Positions 23,220 to 34,822 of a stretch of DNA of 64,000 bases are shown here, piece after piece. Made by a program: the position numbers and the translations under genes. The notes below the pieces were generated by a model that saw only the letters and a program-made list of their open reading frames with translations, made no database searches and was not told where the DNA came from. The stretch lies in assembly GCA_024500155.1 (NCBI GenBank), contig CM044872.1, positions 50,907,460 to 50,971,459 of the forward strand, given 5' to 3'. Position 1 is the first letter of the stretch; each line of letters starts with the position of its first letter. The DNA comes from Chenopodium formosanum (Eukaryota > Streptophyta > Magnoliopsida > Caryophyllales > Amaranthaceae).

Positions 23220-23782
23220 AGTTCTTAAAAAAGGAATCTTACTATTTGATTTCTGTTTTAAAGTTCTTAAATCTTTTTTATTTTTTTTTCAAAATATAAC
23301 TAAAAAAAATTACAAATCTAGAATAGCATTCTAATAAGTTTTAATTCGAAAATGGATTTCGTCTATATAGAATAGAATTCGAAAAAAATAGATGAAAATA
23401 CCTAAGCATCCGCCACCGAAGAGTTTGCTGTCGGAGGAGTCTGCCATTGCTGAATCGCTCACTGACGCCTCAACAGATGCTCTCTTGCTGATCCGGGGGT
23501 GCCACATGTAGGAGTATGAGTCAATAACGAATGAATAGAATATTAACTAGATGAATATACTGTTACATAGCAGTATACGTGATTAAGCCATATGCAAGGT
23601 AGTGTTACTATTTTCCACTACTTTAGCAATCGGCATTAAGTTCTTTTATTCGTATACGAAGTACGTGATTTGCTTTATATAAATAACATTACTGTTTTTT
23701 TAATGTTGCGCTATGTGATTTCAAATTATCACAGATTTATCATTTTGAATTGAATTTATAATATTTTCTTTTATAGCAAATT

Positions 23783-23880
23783 ATGTTGAACTTGGCAAAA
23801 CTTGAATTTGAGGCTCTTGATGTTACGAGAAAGAATTATTTATCTTGAGTACTAGATATTGAAATTCATTTTCTTTTGAT
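23783..23880 (+). pseudogene. Decayed Copia gag start
   Basis: The frame reads MLNLAKLEFEALDVTRKNYL, then S, a stop, and VLDIEIH. It resembles the start of many plant Copia gag proteins (NLAKLEFVALDISGKNYLSW followed by LDAEIH). The TGG for tryptophan has become TGA. Downstream the frame is lost. This sets the + orientation of the outer element. Confidence 0.75.
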
Positions 23881-25493
23881 AAGTTGACAAGGTGTTATGT
23901 ATGTATTCTATTGTATTTTGTATTTGAATGTGTATAGAGGGCAATCTTTTATATTGTTTATTTTATGTGAAAGGAATTGATTTAGGGATTATGATCAATA
24001 GTGGTAATGATGACAATGTTTACTATATAATATCATATTCCTTAATGTAGATGGATGATTGATAGATGTGTGGTTTATGTAAATAATTATATCATATGGA
24101 CTCGAAGTCCCTTAAATATTCATGAAGGGTCAGAAAGTCCTAGGAATAATATGAAGACCTATAAATGACCTAGAAATTTCTAATAGTTTCTAATGTATGT
24201 TGCTTAGATAATCCACCGTTTATATAAATATTGTGTCCCTATATACACAAAGGTCATGTGAAACTATACAAAGAATTTGTAAGTTTATATATTATTGTCT
24301 TTTGAGTGGATATCCAAGATACCAAACTCTAGCTGAATATTGATAAATAACTAGATATATTCATTCTCGAAGTGAATGAGGAATTGCATACTTAATAGAG
24401 ATAAGCATGCTTGCGCATACTTGCACATGATGTTCTTTTGATTATATATACTCCCTCCGTGTTTTTTTAAGTGACACACTTTGACCGACACGTAGTTTTA
24501 GGAGATTTTATTGACTTTAATAAAATAAGATGTTAGTGGGATAGGTTGGAGGAGTGAAAAATGATAAAGTAAAAGAATGTGAGAGGAAGTGGGGACCATG
24601 AAAGGAGTGAGAAATAATAAAGTAAGATATAGTGAGGTGAAGATATATTATTAAAATGTAAGGAATTTCTAAAAGAAAAAGTGTGTCACTTAAAAAAAAC
24701 GGTCGTTTAAGGAAAGTGTGTCACTTAAAAAAACACGGAGGGAGTAATTCATGGAAAACTTCATAAGAATTGCAAACATGAATACATATTATATTTATGA
24801 GCAAGACATAGTATTTATGAGTTAAGAGATTGAACATGACATTGTGAGCAACTCACTTGATAAATATATTTATGCCCATACTTATGAGATATTCCAATTT
24901 AAAATGAAGTCTTGATACATGACATTGCCAAAATAATTTCTGACTTATAAACGCAATAGAATTAATTAAAGGTTGTTGCAGGAATTAGGGGAAGATATTA
25001 TTCATTCCGTTAATTTATGTAACCCTTGCACATAAACAACAAAATACATTGATGGTCAGTTTGATACATATATTAACTTAATTAAATATCAACATTTATT
25101 TGATAGAGGTGGCCACACGATAAATAAATTTTTAGTATAATACCATCCTGGAGATGCATATAAATAAATGTCATTGACCATATATATACTTGTTGTAAAT
25201 GCTTCAATTAAATTAATGTCCCAGAAGGACAACATCAATTGCAGATGAACCTATAATATGCTTGAAGCATGATAGAGACATTATTAAGGAAGTGCTAAAT
25301 CCCATTACATTTCTAGAATAATTAACTTTCAGTAAAATTTATATATTTCATGATTATATAAAAAGACTCCAGAGGAGTATGAAATGTCTAACAAGATTAA
25401 TATGCATGTATCAAGATTATAGTCAAAGCTCCAGCAAAGTATGAGTAATTATTGGATAAAGTATTAGTTGATTGTCTTGCCACTTGTATAAAG
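23881..25493 (+). other. Outer Copia interior, decayed
   Basis: No continuous frame was found. The stretch lies between the gag remnant and the CACTA insertion and is interrupted by a MITE at 24451-24744. Length and position suggest eroded gag-pol. Confidence 0.5.
24451..24744. mobile_element. Stowaway-type MITE (294 bp)
   Basis: The ends CTCCCTCCGTGTTTTTTTAA and its inverted form, finishing AACACGGAGGGAG, are flanked by TA (24449-24450 and 24745-24746). AAGTGACACACTTT near the left end is matched by GTGTCACTT, present twice near the right end. It is inserted in the outer Copia element and is therefore younger than it. Confidence 0.88.
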
Positions 25494-27390
25494 CACTACT
25501 AAAATACGGCCAAATTGCGACCGTCTCTGACGGTCGCAGATTATAGTAAAAACGGTCGCAATTAATAATTGCGACCGTCAACGGTCGTAAGGTGGTGGTC
25601 GTTATTCACGCGGTCACAGAAAATCATTATTACAACCGTTTGACGGTCGCAGATTTTTTGCGACCGTTTTTATTATTTTCAATGACTGTTTAGAAAACGG
25701 TCGCAAAAATTGAAAATTGCGACTGGTTAAATCAATGGTCGCAATTTTTGGAATTAGCGACCGCCATAAGTCGTCGCTAAAATTTTTAAAAAAAAAAACA
25801 AAAAAAAAGAAAAATCGCACTACTGTACTTCACATCCAGCCTCACCAACCACCGAAGCCACCTTTACCCACCACCACTGCCAACCCAAACCACCTTTACC
25901 CACCACTTCTGCCCACCCTAACCACGTAAACCCACCGCCGCTCACCCGAAACCACCTAACCCACCACCACCGCCAACCTAAACCACCTTTACCCATAACT
26001 TCCCACCCAAACCCTCTTTACCCACCACCACTGGCCACCCTAAAACACCACCAGCCACCGCCCAGCCTTAACCACCTTTACCCACCACCGCCACCACCCA
26101 TATTCAACCCAAAAATTGTATAAATTTATCAAAAAAAAATTAAACCCACAAAAAAAAATACCCACAAAATTTCGAACAAAATTACACAAATCAAACCGAA
26201 AATTGAACAAAAATTAAATCAAAATTCGAACAAAATATAACCCACAAAAACTAATTAAAATTTGAACAAAAATCAAACAAAATCAAACCCACAAAAACTA
26301 ACAAAATCGAACAAAATCAAACCCACAAAACTTAACAAAAAAAAATTAAACCCGGCAAAATTGAAACCCACAACGAACAAAAATCACAAAAAATTTCGAA
26401 CAAAATTCGAACCAATATTCGAAAAACAAATCAACAAAATTCAAAAAAAACTTCAAACCAAAATTCAAACAGAAATTCGAACAAAAACTAAAATGAAACA
26501 ACAAAAATCGAAAATAAAACAAATTTTTTTTAAAAAAATCAGAAAATCAACATACCTTTCCTAATATTTCTTCCTCATGGGGTTTATATGGTCAAATTCG
26601 ACCATGAAAACTCCAGATCTGAAGTTTTCATGGTCGAATTTGACCATGAAAACCGAAATTCTTGAAAAGGATGGTGGCGGCGCGGCTCGTTCATTCATTG
26701 CTTGCTTGTGACGGTGGGGCTTGATGTGATGGCTTAATGAAGAAAGGAGATGAAGAGAAAGAAAGAGGAGATGAGAAAGAAAGAAAGAGGAGAAGAGAAA
26801 GAGGAGATGAAGAGAAAGGAGGTCGTGAGAAAGGAGAAGGAAGGAGGGCGTGAGAAGGGAGAAGGAAGGAGGGCGTGAGAAGGGAGAAGGAAGGAGAAGA
26901 TGAGAAAATGAGGAGAGAGAAAATAATGAGAAGAAACGGCTGCTCCAACAAAAATAGGGTTAGGGTGGGTTGCGCAGCACTTTTATACTCCATTTTATTA
27001 AAAAAAAATCATTACTTTATTACGACCGCTCTTGGCGGTCGCAAATGGTCGCAAATTGCGACCGTTTCTATAACGGTCGTAATGGTCGCAATTTGAGATC
27101 GGTTGTGGCGGTCGCAAATGGTCGAAATTGCGACTGTTTCTATAACGGTCGTAAATGTCGCAATTTGTGACCGTTTTTGACGATCGCAATAGAATTGTTT
27201 TAATTTAGAATTATTTTTAACATGTATATTATTTTTAAGACATTTTTAAATACTTTTGCGACCGTTAAATAGCCTATAAACGGTCGCAAATCTGCGACCG
27301 CCTTAAAACCGGTCGCAAATATTATATTTTGCGACCGTTTAAATGACGGTCGTAAAAAAACGGTCGTAATTTGACCGAATTTTAGTAGTG
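25494..27390. mobile_element. Non-autonomous CACTA (En/Spm-type) element (1.9 kb)
   Basis: The ends are CACTACTAAAATACGGCCAA and the inverse of CACTACTAAAATTCGGTCAA. The 3 bp duplication AAG is at 25491-25493 and 27391-27393. CACTA termini, a 3 bp duplication and dense subterminal repeats are diagnostic. The subterminal repeat is GCGACCGT or its complement, clustered at 25510-25780 and 27020-27370. The centre holds a C-rich CCACC stretch (25830-26100), an A-rich stretch, and a GA-rich stretch at 26740-26930. No transposase is present. Confidence 0.92.
26588..26647. repeat. Perfect 25 bp inverted repeat inside the CACTA element
   Basis: ATGGTCAAATTCGACCATGA (first 20 of 25 bp, 26588-26612) is exactly inverted at 26623-26647, around a 10 bp spacer containing AGATCT. 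Each arm also contains a smaller near-palindrome, TGGTC...GACCA. The RNA could form a strong stem. Confidence 0.9.
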
Positions 27391-29545
27391 AAGATACACA
27401 TGTTGGTGTTCTAAGATCACATCATATCCATGGCCATGCATAAAGTAAGTTTAATAAAGTGATCACTAGTGTTGGAAAACTGACCAGACTTCAAATTTAG
27501 AGAATTGATTGGATGTGATAATTAAATTAGGCCATCCGGGTTTAAATAATTACCCGTTATGGAAACCTGAAGTTTCATTTAATAATGTGCTGACACTCTC
27601 TCAATGTTAAATATTATGAAATGAATTGAATGGCAAGACATAACATTGAGATTGAGCTATAGTTGAATTGTGATTCATAATAATTTGTATTGATGAAAAT
27701 TTCAAGAGTTATTAGGTTTTGATTTCTTATATAAAAGAGTAATGGGTGACCAGAAATTCACCAAAATAACTTATATATTATTGTCAACTATTAGGTGACC
27801 AGAAGCTCACCAAATACTCTATTTAAGTCTTTAAAGATCCTAAATATCACCACCTAATAAAATTACAAGCAAGTGATTTATGCTTGTATAACAATCCTTT
27901 TGATTGGGGCTATTATATGTCAGCACATAAGAAATTGTAAAAGAAGGAAAAATGTACAACTGCACAACACATGTCTCCCCATTGACATTGTTTTTCCAGA
28001 AGATATAATGAAAAGGGTAATAATAGATACACATGCAGTGTAAAGTTAATGAAGAAATGATTCTTCATTGAAATTGCTCTCCAGAAGAGATAGAACTTGT
28101 TTTATACAAATCTTCTGATAAATAAATTTTGATTGTGATCCTCCTAATGAAGTGAATTTTATTAATGTAAATTTGTCTACTAAGTTGGTATAGAATTAAA
28201 CACCTCTATAAAAGAGATATTCTACCAACTTAGGGGGAGAAGAACAAATTAGCAAAAGTTGGAAAAATTATAAATTAAATAAATAAAAATTATGATCCCT
28301 ATAATGGTACCTTGAAAAGTTATATGCCAACTTTTGTCTATATATTATCAAGATATGTTGCACATTTATGATTTGATTTGTATTCAGTTATGACTCATGT
28401 TGCATAGCGTTGAACATACATTTTGGTCATATTAATAATGTGTATACATTGAGATAAATCTTGCTAATTATACTTGAATCACTACACCTGAAGTGTAGGT
28501 TGTATGATCGGTTCCAAAAATAAAGATATGTCTAATGGATATGATATATGGCAAGATAGTGCAGTTTACTCTAATAGTGTAATAGTATATAAATATCATA
28601 GTGTATAAATACCTCAAAAAGTGGTATAGATATCTGAATTATTATTACAATAGATGGCCTATGATATAAGAAAAATTATGATGGTACCAATGAATAATGT
28701 ATTCAGATATCATTGTCAAAATAACATTCAAATTAAAATTGTACCTTGAGGAATTATATGATGATACCGGTATATGATGAAACCGATAAATAATGCATAT
28801 GCATGATAGAATGGACTAGTGAATAAGGGATCTGAAATATATGTCCATTTTGATGTCGACATAATGATAATTATCATAAGTTTATCATGGACCAGAAGTC
28901 CAATGAAATATGGATTTTTAAATCCACACTGTACAGTGTCTTGCATTATTTCGAGTCTTATGTATGTTCATATACATGTGTGAGTCATAGGTTAATGGAT
29001 TATTCATTGCATATGTAGGAAGTTGTTAGATGCATTACTCATTGTATATTTTGTTCAATATCTTATCATGATTTCTATATCTCATATTGCATGCATTAAT
29101 TTCTATATAACTATTATGGTATGTGTGAATGTTCGTCCAAAATATAGTATGGCGTATTTACAACATTGATGTGAACTTTCAAAGAGGTATTTATAGTTCA
29201 GTGGGCTTACAGTTGTGATGAAATTGTTGATGACATTGATTTAATATCATGTAAGAAAAGTTCCCGAAGAACTTATATGCAACGTATTTATAGCCCTACA
29301 AATTTTATATTCTGAATATTGTAATTATTATCAAACTTTTAGTTCATATGACTACATCATTGACATCTTAACCTGAAGATTGAGCATATAAAAGTTAGTG
29401 AGAATTACTATTTGTATTTGCAAGAGAATTATCATGTCAATTATGAAATTTCTAAGGAATATTAATGGAATACTTATGCTTGAGGATGTTTTCTTATGGT
29501 CTAGAAGAACCATGATCAATGTATATAATTACATGTGTTATATTA
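27391..29545 (+). other. Outer Copia interior, decayed
   Basis: AT-rich sequence with no frame beyond 75 codons. Motifs such as TTAGGGGGAGAA (28230) recall purine tracts of Copia elements. No functional gene is present. Confidence 0.5.
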
Positions 29546-29948
29546 GACCATCTCCATTGGTTAGACTCAACTTTGAGTATTGAAATACAAAATGGTGATA
29601 CCCAACCCATTTCTCAATTTAGCAACTCATGTGAAGTTTAATTTCCCAATGGTGAGACTAACTAAAGTATACAAATGTTACTTTCAATTTATGGCCCACC
29701 AAATCATATTATAAGTTATTTTTTTTGGAAAAAAATAAAACTAAAACTTAAATAAAATACAAAATATATTATAATATTGATAAGGGCCCACACTTTTTGT
29801 CAAATGAGACTCAAAGTTGAGTATCTAAACTTAGCAACTTTATTTTGGAGTTGCTAAGTTTAGATACCAACTTATTGGTATCCTTTGCAAAAAATACTCT
29901 CTCTCTCTCCTAAAGAAACTCCCTCTAGTCTCACCATTGGAGATGGTC
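29546..29948. mobile_element. Tourist-type MITE (403 bp)
   Basis: The ends are GACCATCTCCATTGGTTAGA and the inverse TCTCACCATTGGAGATGGTC, with a TTA duplication (29543-29545 and 29949-29951). This fits non-autonomous PIF/Harbinger elements. A second internal stem is formed by CTAAACTTAGCAACT and AGTTGCTAAGTTTAG near 29827-29870. It is inserted in the outer Copia element. Confidence 0.85.
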
Positions 29949-30346
29949 TTATAATTCATATGAGATTGAAAAATGACATTAGTAATATCAAGTTTTGTCA
30001 TCAAAATATTATTAATGAATGTTTGATCAAATAATAATCATCAGTTTCTATTATCCACGACTTCCAGAAGAAGTTGTAACCGCATAAGTTTAACTTTTAA
30101 ATCAACTATTAAACGGAGATTTGAAATAATGATATTAGAGAAAAACACAAGTATGGTGAAATAAAGACACTTCACATGTTCACATGAAGAATTGAAGATG
30201 CAATTTCAGTTTGGGAGGATCGAAGATCAACTAATGTTATTTTACTACATATGAGAAGATATTCAACTATATTGGATTCATTGATGCGGGACTAGAAGAT
30301 CTCAAGTTATGTTGCTTATGTATTCATCAGGGGGAGAAAATACGCG

Positions 30347-30510
30347 TTGCACTCTTTTTCCCTTGACCAAGGTTTTGTCCCGCATTGGGTTTTCCTGGTA
30401 AGGTTTTTAATAAGGCAGCATCTTGAGCGTATTACGAAGACCGTTGTACTCTTTTTCCTTAATTAGGTTTTTGTCCCATATGATTTTTCCTATTAAGGTT
30501 TTAACAAGGC
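30347..30510 (+). repeat. Duplicated 3' motif of outer Copia
   Basis: Two imperfect tandem copies of about 90 bp share the order TTG(C/T)ACTCTTTTTCC, AGGTTTTTGTCCC or AAGGTTTTGTCCC, then TTTTCCT and AAGGTTTTTAA. This motif is familiar from the 3' untranslated region of many plant Copia elements, just upstream of the polypurine tract (here CAAGGGAGAG at 30533-30542). Confidence 0.65.
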
Positions 30511-30542
30511 ACAATCTTCAATAATGGACATCCAAGGGAGAG

Positions 30543-30723
30543 TGTTATGAAAATATTGTGTGGATATCCATTATCCTTATATCATTCCGGAATATTATAG
30601 ATATAGGGTTTATTGTTATCTAAGAAAACCCTAATTATTGTATTCTATGTATATATACCCCTAATATAATATACACAGATCAATTCTCTCTCAATTATTA
30701 TGTTTTCCCTTATTTTCACAACA
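30543..30723 (+). repeat. Outer Copia 3' LTR (181 bp)
   Basis: It starts TGTTATGAAAATATTG, ends TTTTCACAACA, and is followed by the target duplication CGAAG. It matches the split 5' LTR with a few substitutions and one 7 bp deletion. Confidence 0.9.
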
Positions 30724-30728
30724 CGAAG

Positions 30729-31292
30729 TATATAATTATCTTTGATTTTTAATAGAATTCTTCGCCAACACATTATTTGAACTACTCTCTGTTCCAAAGT
30801 GACTTACACATGGAATTTTTTTTTTATCACTATTCATATAGCTAACACGTTAGATAGGTACTGTTATAAATTTTCATAACATAACTCAATTTTTTTCTAT
30901 AATTTTCATTAATTTACTAATGTAAAAGTAATGTCAAGCTAGTGTATCGTCATGTAAGCAAATTTTGATTGTGTCGGTTATTTTGGGACAAATGTGTACT
31001 ATCTATAAAAACATTGTAAATTACTATATTTACATTCACTTATTAATATTGTTCAACATTAACCCTTTTATATTAATTTTGATCTAACTTTTACATATAT
31101 AGGAGGGTATAGATGAAATGGTGTGAATATACTCCAAGTTGAGTTTGAAATTATGAAATGAAAGAGTTAATTTTGATAAATCACCCTAATTTCAAACATA
31201 AATATTTCAACTTAATTTAGTTGTCCATTACCAAATTGAGTATCTTACATGTTCTTTTGGACAAATTTTTTTGGTAACTTTCATTCTCTTCC
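30729..31292. other. Intergenic DNA, no gene recognised
   Basis: An AT-rich stretch lies between the outer Copia and the first Harbinger element. Its first 40 bp could be the tail of the possible solo LTR begun at 13429. Nothing else is recognisable. Confidence 0.5.
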
Positions 31293-31774
31293 TAAGAGCA
31301 TCCACATTGGTGCCCCATTTAGGTCCCCATTTGAGAAAATAAACAAATGAGGACCTCCCAACCAATGTGGCTTGCTACAATTCCTTGAATATAAATGGGG
31401 AGGCTCATTTTGTTGGTATGGTTCTGATTTCTTTTTGTGGGGCCCTTTACCTTACTTTGTCTGCCAACATGTTGCCATTCTCCTTTTTTTTTTTTTTAAA
31501 AAACAAAAAATTGGAAAAATGACCATTGAAGAAACAATATTGCCGTTGAGGTTGCCGAATAATTATTTTTGGCTTACCTCAACGGTAATATTACCGTTTT
31601 TTGTTGATTATACTTTATTACTTAATTATTTTTTTTAAAAAAAAATACCTATGCTTATATTTTTTTGATCCTCTATAAATAGAGACCAATATTGATATAT
31701 TTTCAACACTTCTAAAAAATCATAAAATCTATATTTCTCATTAAAAATATTTCTTACAATCTTATTTGGTAATT

Positions 31775-32959
31775 ATGGATCCCAATCATCCTAATTATGG
31801 AAATAGATATCAAAGAAATCAAAATTCCCAACAAAACCCAAGTTTCCAATCAAATTCGAGTTCTCAGCAAAATCCAAATTACCGACCAAATCCAAATACC
31901 AATCAAATCCAAATACTCAACAAAATTCAAATAATTTTTTTGATCCAAACATGCTAAACAATCCTCAATTATTTTCTATGTTCCAAGCATTCATGAATCA
32001 GAATACTCAACAAATTTCCTCACATGGTACAATTTATCCAACATCTCCACAAGTTCAGCCACATCCCACAACTCCCGCAGGAGATGGGAATAACACCAAC
32101 ATGCCATTTGATTATCAATATGCAACGCAGTCACTGGCTGATGATGAAGATGAAGATGAAGATGGGGATGAAGATGAAGTTCAAGTTCAACACATTGAGG
32201 TAACTAGTGGTAATAAAGGGAGAAAAAAGGATAGGTGGAATGTAGAAGAAGATAAACACTTGGTTTCTGCTTACCTCAATTGTTCCGGTGATCCGGAGGA
32301 AGCAACGGATCGACAAAAGGGAGCATTGTGGAATGAAATCAAAGAGTCCTATGACGCAGCAGTTGGTAAAAAATCGAATGGGGTGTTGCACGAAAGAACC
32401 ATGAAATCACTTAAAAATCGTTGGAGTCTAATCAACGAAGCTGTTACTTTGTGGGTTGCACAACTTGGTGAAGCGAGCGTTTGCGGGCTAGTGGTTACGT
32501 TGTTAATGATGTAGAGGCTAAAGCTCATGAACTTTATCGTCAAAAAAGGAAAGGTGGTCAACCTTTCATATTTTACCATTGTTGGGTTGGAATGCAACAT
32601 CTTCCAAGATGGATTCCTGGTAAAGTTTCAACCGTCGTGAGTGGAGAGAGTTCTAAGAGATCAAGCGATGAAGCTAATATGCCAAAGCGTCCCGATGGTG
32701 TGAAAAAGGTTAAAGCCCAAAAAAAATGAAAGGTATTGCAGCAACAGGAGGCGTGGAAGAATTAAACGACAACATAGGTGGGTTGAAAGATGAGAGGGGC
32801 CAAATGAGGAAAGGATTATCTGATTTGATCGAATATCAAAAACAACGAGATCAAACTAAATTGAGGTTTAAGACGTTTCAGTTATTGATGACAAAATCGC
32901 ATCTTGAACCATTTGAGGAAGAGTATCTTGCGAAGTTAAAGGAAGAGTTTTTCCAGTGA
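31775..32959 (+). pseudogene. Harbinger 1 Myb/SANT-like ORF1 protein, frameshifted
   Basis: The start MDPNHPNYG matches the start of the homologous gene at 59642. An Asn/Gln-rich N-terminus is followed by an acidic stretch, then a Myb/SANT-like trihelix reading KKDRWNVEEDKHLVSAYLN and, further on, MKSLKNRW. A conserved PKRPDGVKK element and a Lys/Glu-rich C-terminal helix follow. The frame changes near 31930, 32480 and 32720, the last at a run of A. In active relatives this protein acts with the transposase in the nucleus and binds the element's ends. This copy cannot make the full protein. Confidence 0.85.
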
Positions 32960-33210
32960 ATCATCTAAGTTTAGGATAACTAAAATTTTATGATTAATGT
33001 TATTGTGTTTTAATGCTTATCGTAATGGTATTTTATGATTATTGTAATTGTGTGTTAAAGTAAAATGTAGTAATAATTTATGCTTATTTTAGTAGTATTT
33101 TATGATTTGTGTAACTATGTTTTAGACTAAAATGTAATTGTATTTTTTTTAACATCATTAATAATAAAAACAAATTTGATATCTTATCCACTAACATTAT
33201 CAATATTGGT

Positions 33211-33280
33211 AGATTACAACCTTATCACCAAATATTGTTTCTTGTCATAGATTACAACCTTATCACCAAATATTGTTTGA
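33211..33280. repeat. Short direct repeat between the two Harbinger 1 genes
   Basis: TAGATTACAACCTTATCACC, extended to about 31 bp ending ATATTGTTT, occurs twice at 33211 and about 33249, with 7-8 bp between. It lies in the non-coding spacer of the transposon. Confidence 0.75.
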
Positions 33281-33445
33281 AATCTTATCCGCAGTGATGA
33301 ATGTTTCTTGTCCATATATTTAAGATTGCTATCTTATCAGTATAAGTCTATAAAAGAAGAGTTACATTGTATTTGTTTTTCACAATACCCTTCTGATTCT
33401 AACAAACAGCATAGCTTTCCTCCCTCTTGAAATTGTTTCACAAAC

Positions 33446-34822
33446 ATGAACCCAAATGAAAATTCTTCTAGCTCAAGTGATAATTTTTTTGATGACTATG
33501 TTAGCAACATGATTGCTATGAATGAGTGTCTTGAAGAAGAAGAAGACTTCCTTATTGAGCAAGCTGCTCAATTGGTTGTTGCCTCAGCCACAGAAGAATC
33601 AAGCAGCAGAAGAAGATCTTACAAAAAGTTGAAGTATGTTGATAGAGACCGTGAAGCTGCAAACACAAGGTTAATGAACGATTACTTTATTGATCGTCCT
33701 TTATACCCAGATTCTGTATTTCGCCGCAGATTCCGTATGAGAAGACCTCTATTCCTTTGAGTTGTGGAAGCAGTTACTGCTAAGCAACATAGATACTTCC
33801 AGCAGCGTCGTGACGCAACTGGGAAGCTAGGAGCCACTCCAATCTAGAAATGCACGGCAGCGTTGAGGATGTTACCCTACGGAACTTTAGCTGATTCAGT
33901 TGATGAGTACATCAAAATAGCTCAGTCAACTGCAAGAGAAAGTCTTACTCACTTTGTTAGAGGCATTCGAGAGGCGTTTACTAAAGAGTACTTGAGGAGG
34001 CCTACTGTTACAGATTTGCAACGCCTCTTGCGTGATGGGGAAAGACGAGGCTTCCCAGGAATGATGGGCAGTATAGATTGCATGCATTGGCAATGGAAAA
34101 ACTGTCCGCGTGCTTGGAAAGGTTTATACCAAGGAAGGAGTAAATCTGCAACGGTTATCTTAGAAGCGGTTGCCTCTAGTGACTTGTGGATATGGCATGC
34201 ATTTTTCGGAACACCTGGGACTTGCAACGACCTCAATGTGTTGCAACGATCTCCAGTGTTCAATGATTTATATTAAGGTAAAGCTCCTGAAGTGAACTTT
34301 ACGGTCAATGGGAACACATATACCAAAGAGTACTATCTAACTGATAGGATATACCCTAAGTGGTCAGTGTTCATCCTAGCGATTCGACTCCCAATGAATC
34401 CCGTGGATGAGTTGTTCACCGAACGACAAGAATCGGTTCGAAAAGATGTTGAGCGTGCCTTTGGCGTTCTTCAATCACGTTTCGCAATAATACAAAGACC
34501 AGCTCTTGTATGGGACGAACACTTGTTGTGGGAGATAATGTTGGCTTGTATAATTCTTCACAATATGATTGTTGAAGATGAACGAGATACATACCAGAAT
34601 TATAACGACGTGTCTGAATTTGAGCAAGAAAATAGGTCAGTAATTGATGGATCAACTAGGGCAAACTATTTTGTGCAACCTGGTCGATGTAATGATATTG
34701 GATTGAACCGATATATGGAAACGAGAGCCGATGCATGGGATAGAAATGTTCACAACGCCTTACAAAGAGACTTGGCTCAGCATATATGGCAACATTGTGG
34801 GCGGTCTACCGATGACGATTAA
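33446..34822 (+). pseudogene. Harbinger 1 DDE transposase with three in-frame stops
   Basis: One frame runs throughout, with about 459 codons. It starts MNPNENSSSSSD and reads FRRRFRMRRPLF, then the DDE motifs: GSIDCMHW (first Asp), GTCNDLNVL (second Asp) and RKDVERAFGVLQ (Glu). It ends HIWQHCGRSTDDD. This is a PIF/Harbinger nuclease (DDE_Tnp_4, HARBI1-like). Stops occur at 33758 (TGA), 33845 (TAG) and 34274 (TAA). No frameshift is seen, so inactivation is by point mutation only. The intact catalytic residues suggest fairly recent loss. Confidence 0.9.

Larger units (their letters stand above)
21870..23400. other. Mosaic organelle DNA insert (plastid plus mitochondrial)
   Basis: The composition changes abruptly to balanced GC with organelle-type motifs. 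Recognisable pieces are a psbB fragment, an rpl2 fragment, a mitochondrial-type large rRNA fragment on the minus strand, and a ycf2 fragment. They are not in plastid order. The rest has plant mitochondrial intergenic character but was not identified. A mitochondrial segment already carrying plastid pieces, or ligation of several organelle fragments at a break, would explain this. Both ends are approximate. Confidence 0.75.
14673..30723 (+). mobile_element. Outer Copia LTR retrotransposon, nested and decayed
   Basis: Two copies of a short LTR (188 and 181 bp) start TGTTATGAAAATATTGTGTG and end ACAACA. The target duplication CGAAG is at 14668-14672 and 30724-30728. The LTRs differ by a 7 bp indel and several substitutions, so this insertion is older than the nested one. 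A broken gag start (23783) and the internal 3' motifs fit the Copia superfamily. The 16 kb span is inflated by insertions: a Copia element in the 5' LTR, organelle DNA, two MITEs and a CACTA element. No intact frame remains, so this copy cannot move by itself. Confidence 0.9.

Noticed and set aside
23300..23460. Minus-strand start reading MADSSDSKLFGGG near 23446
   Set aside because: It looks like a plausible protein start, but the frame soon runs into AT-rich sequence and I cannot match it to a known gene. It may be part of the organelle-derived stretch.
26262..26564. Open frame of 100 codons rich in Lys and Asn
   Set aside because: It lies in an A-rich simple stretch of the CACTA element; the composition explains the absence of stops.
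26691..26993. Minus-strand open frame of 100 codons, Ser/Pro/Leu-rich
   Set aside because: It reads through a GA-rich low-complexity stretch inside the CACTA element and matches no known protein pattern.
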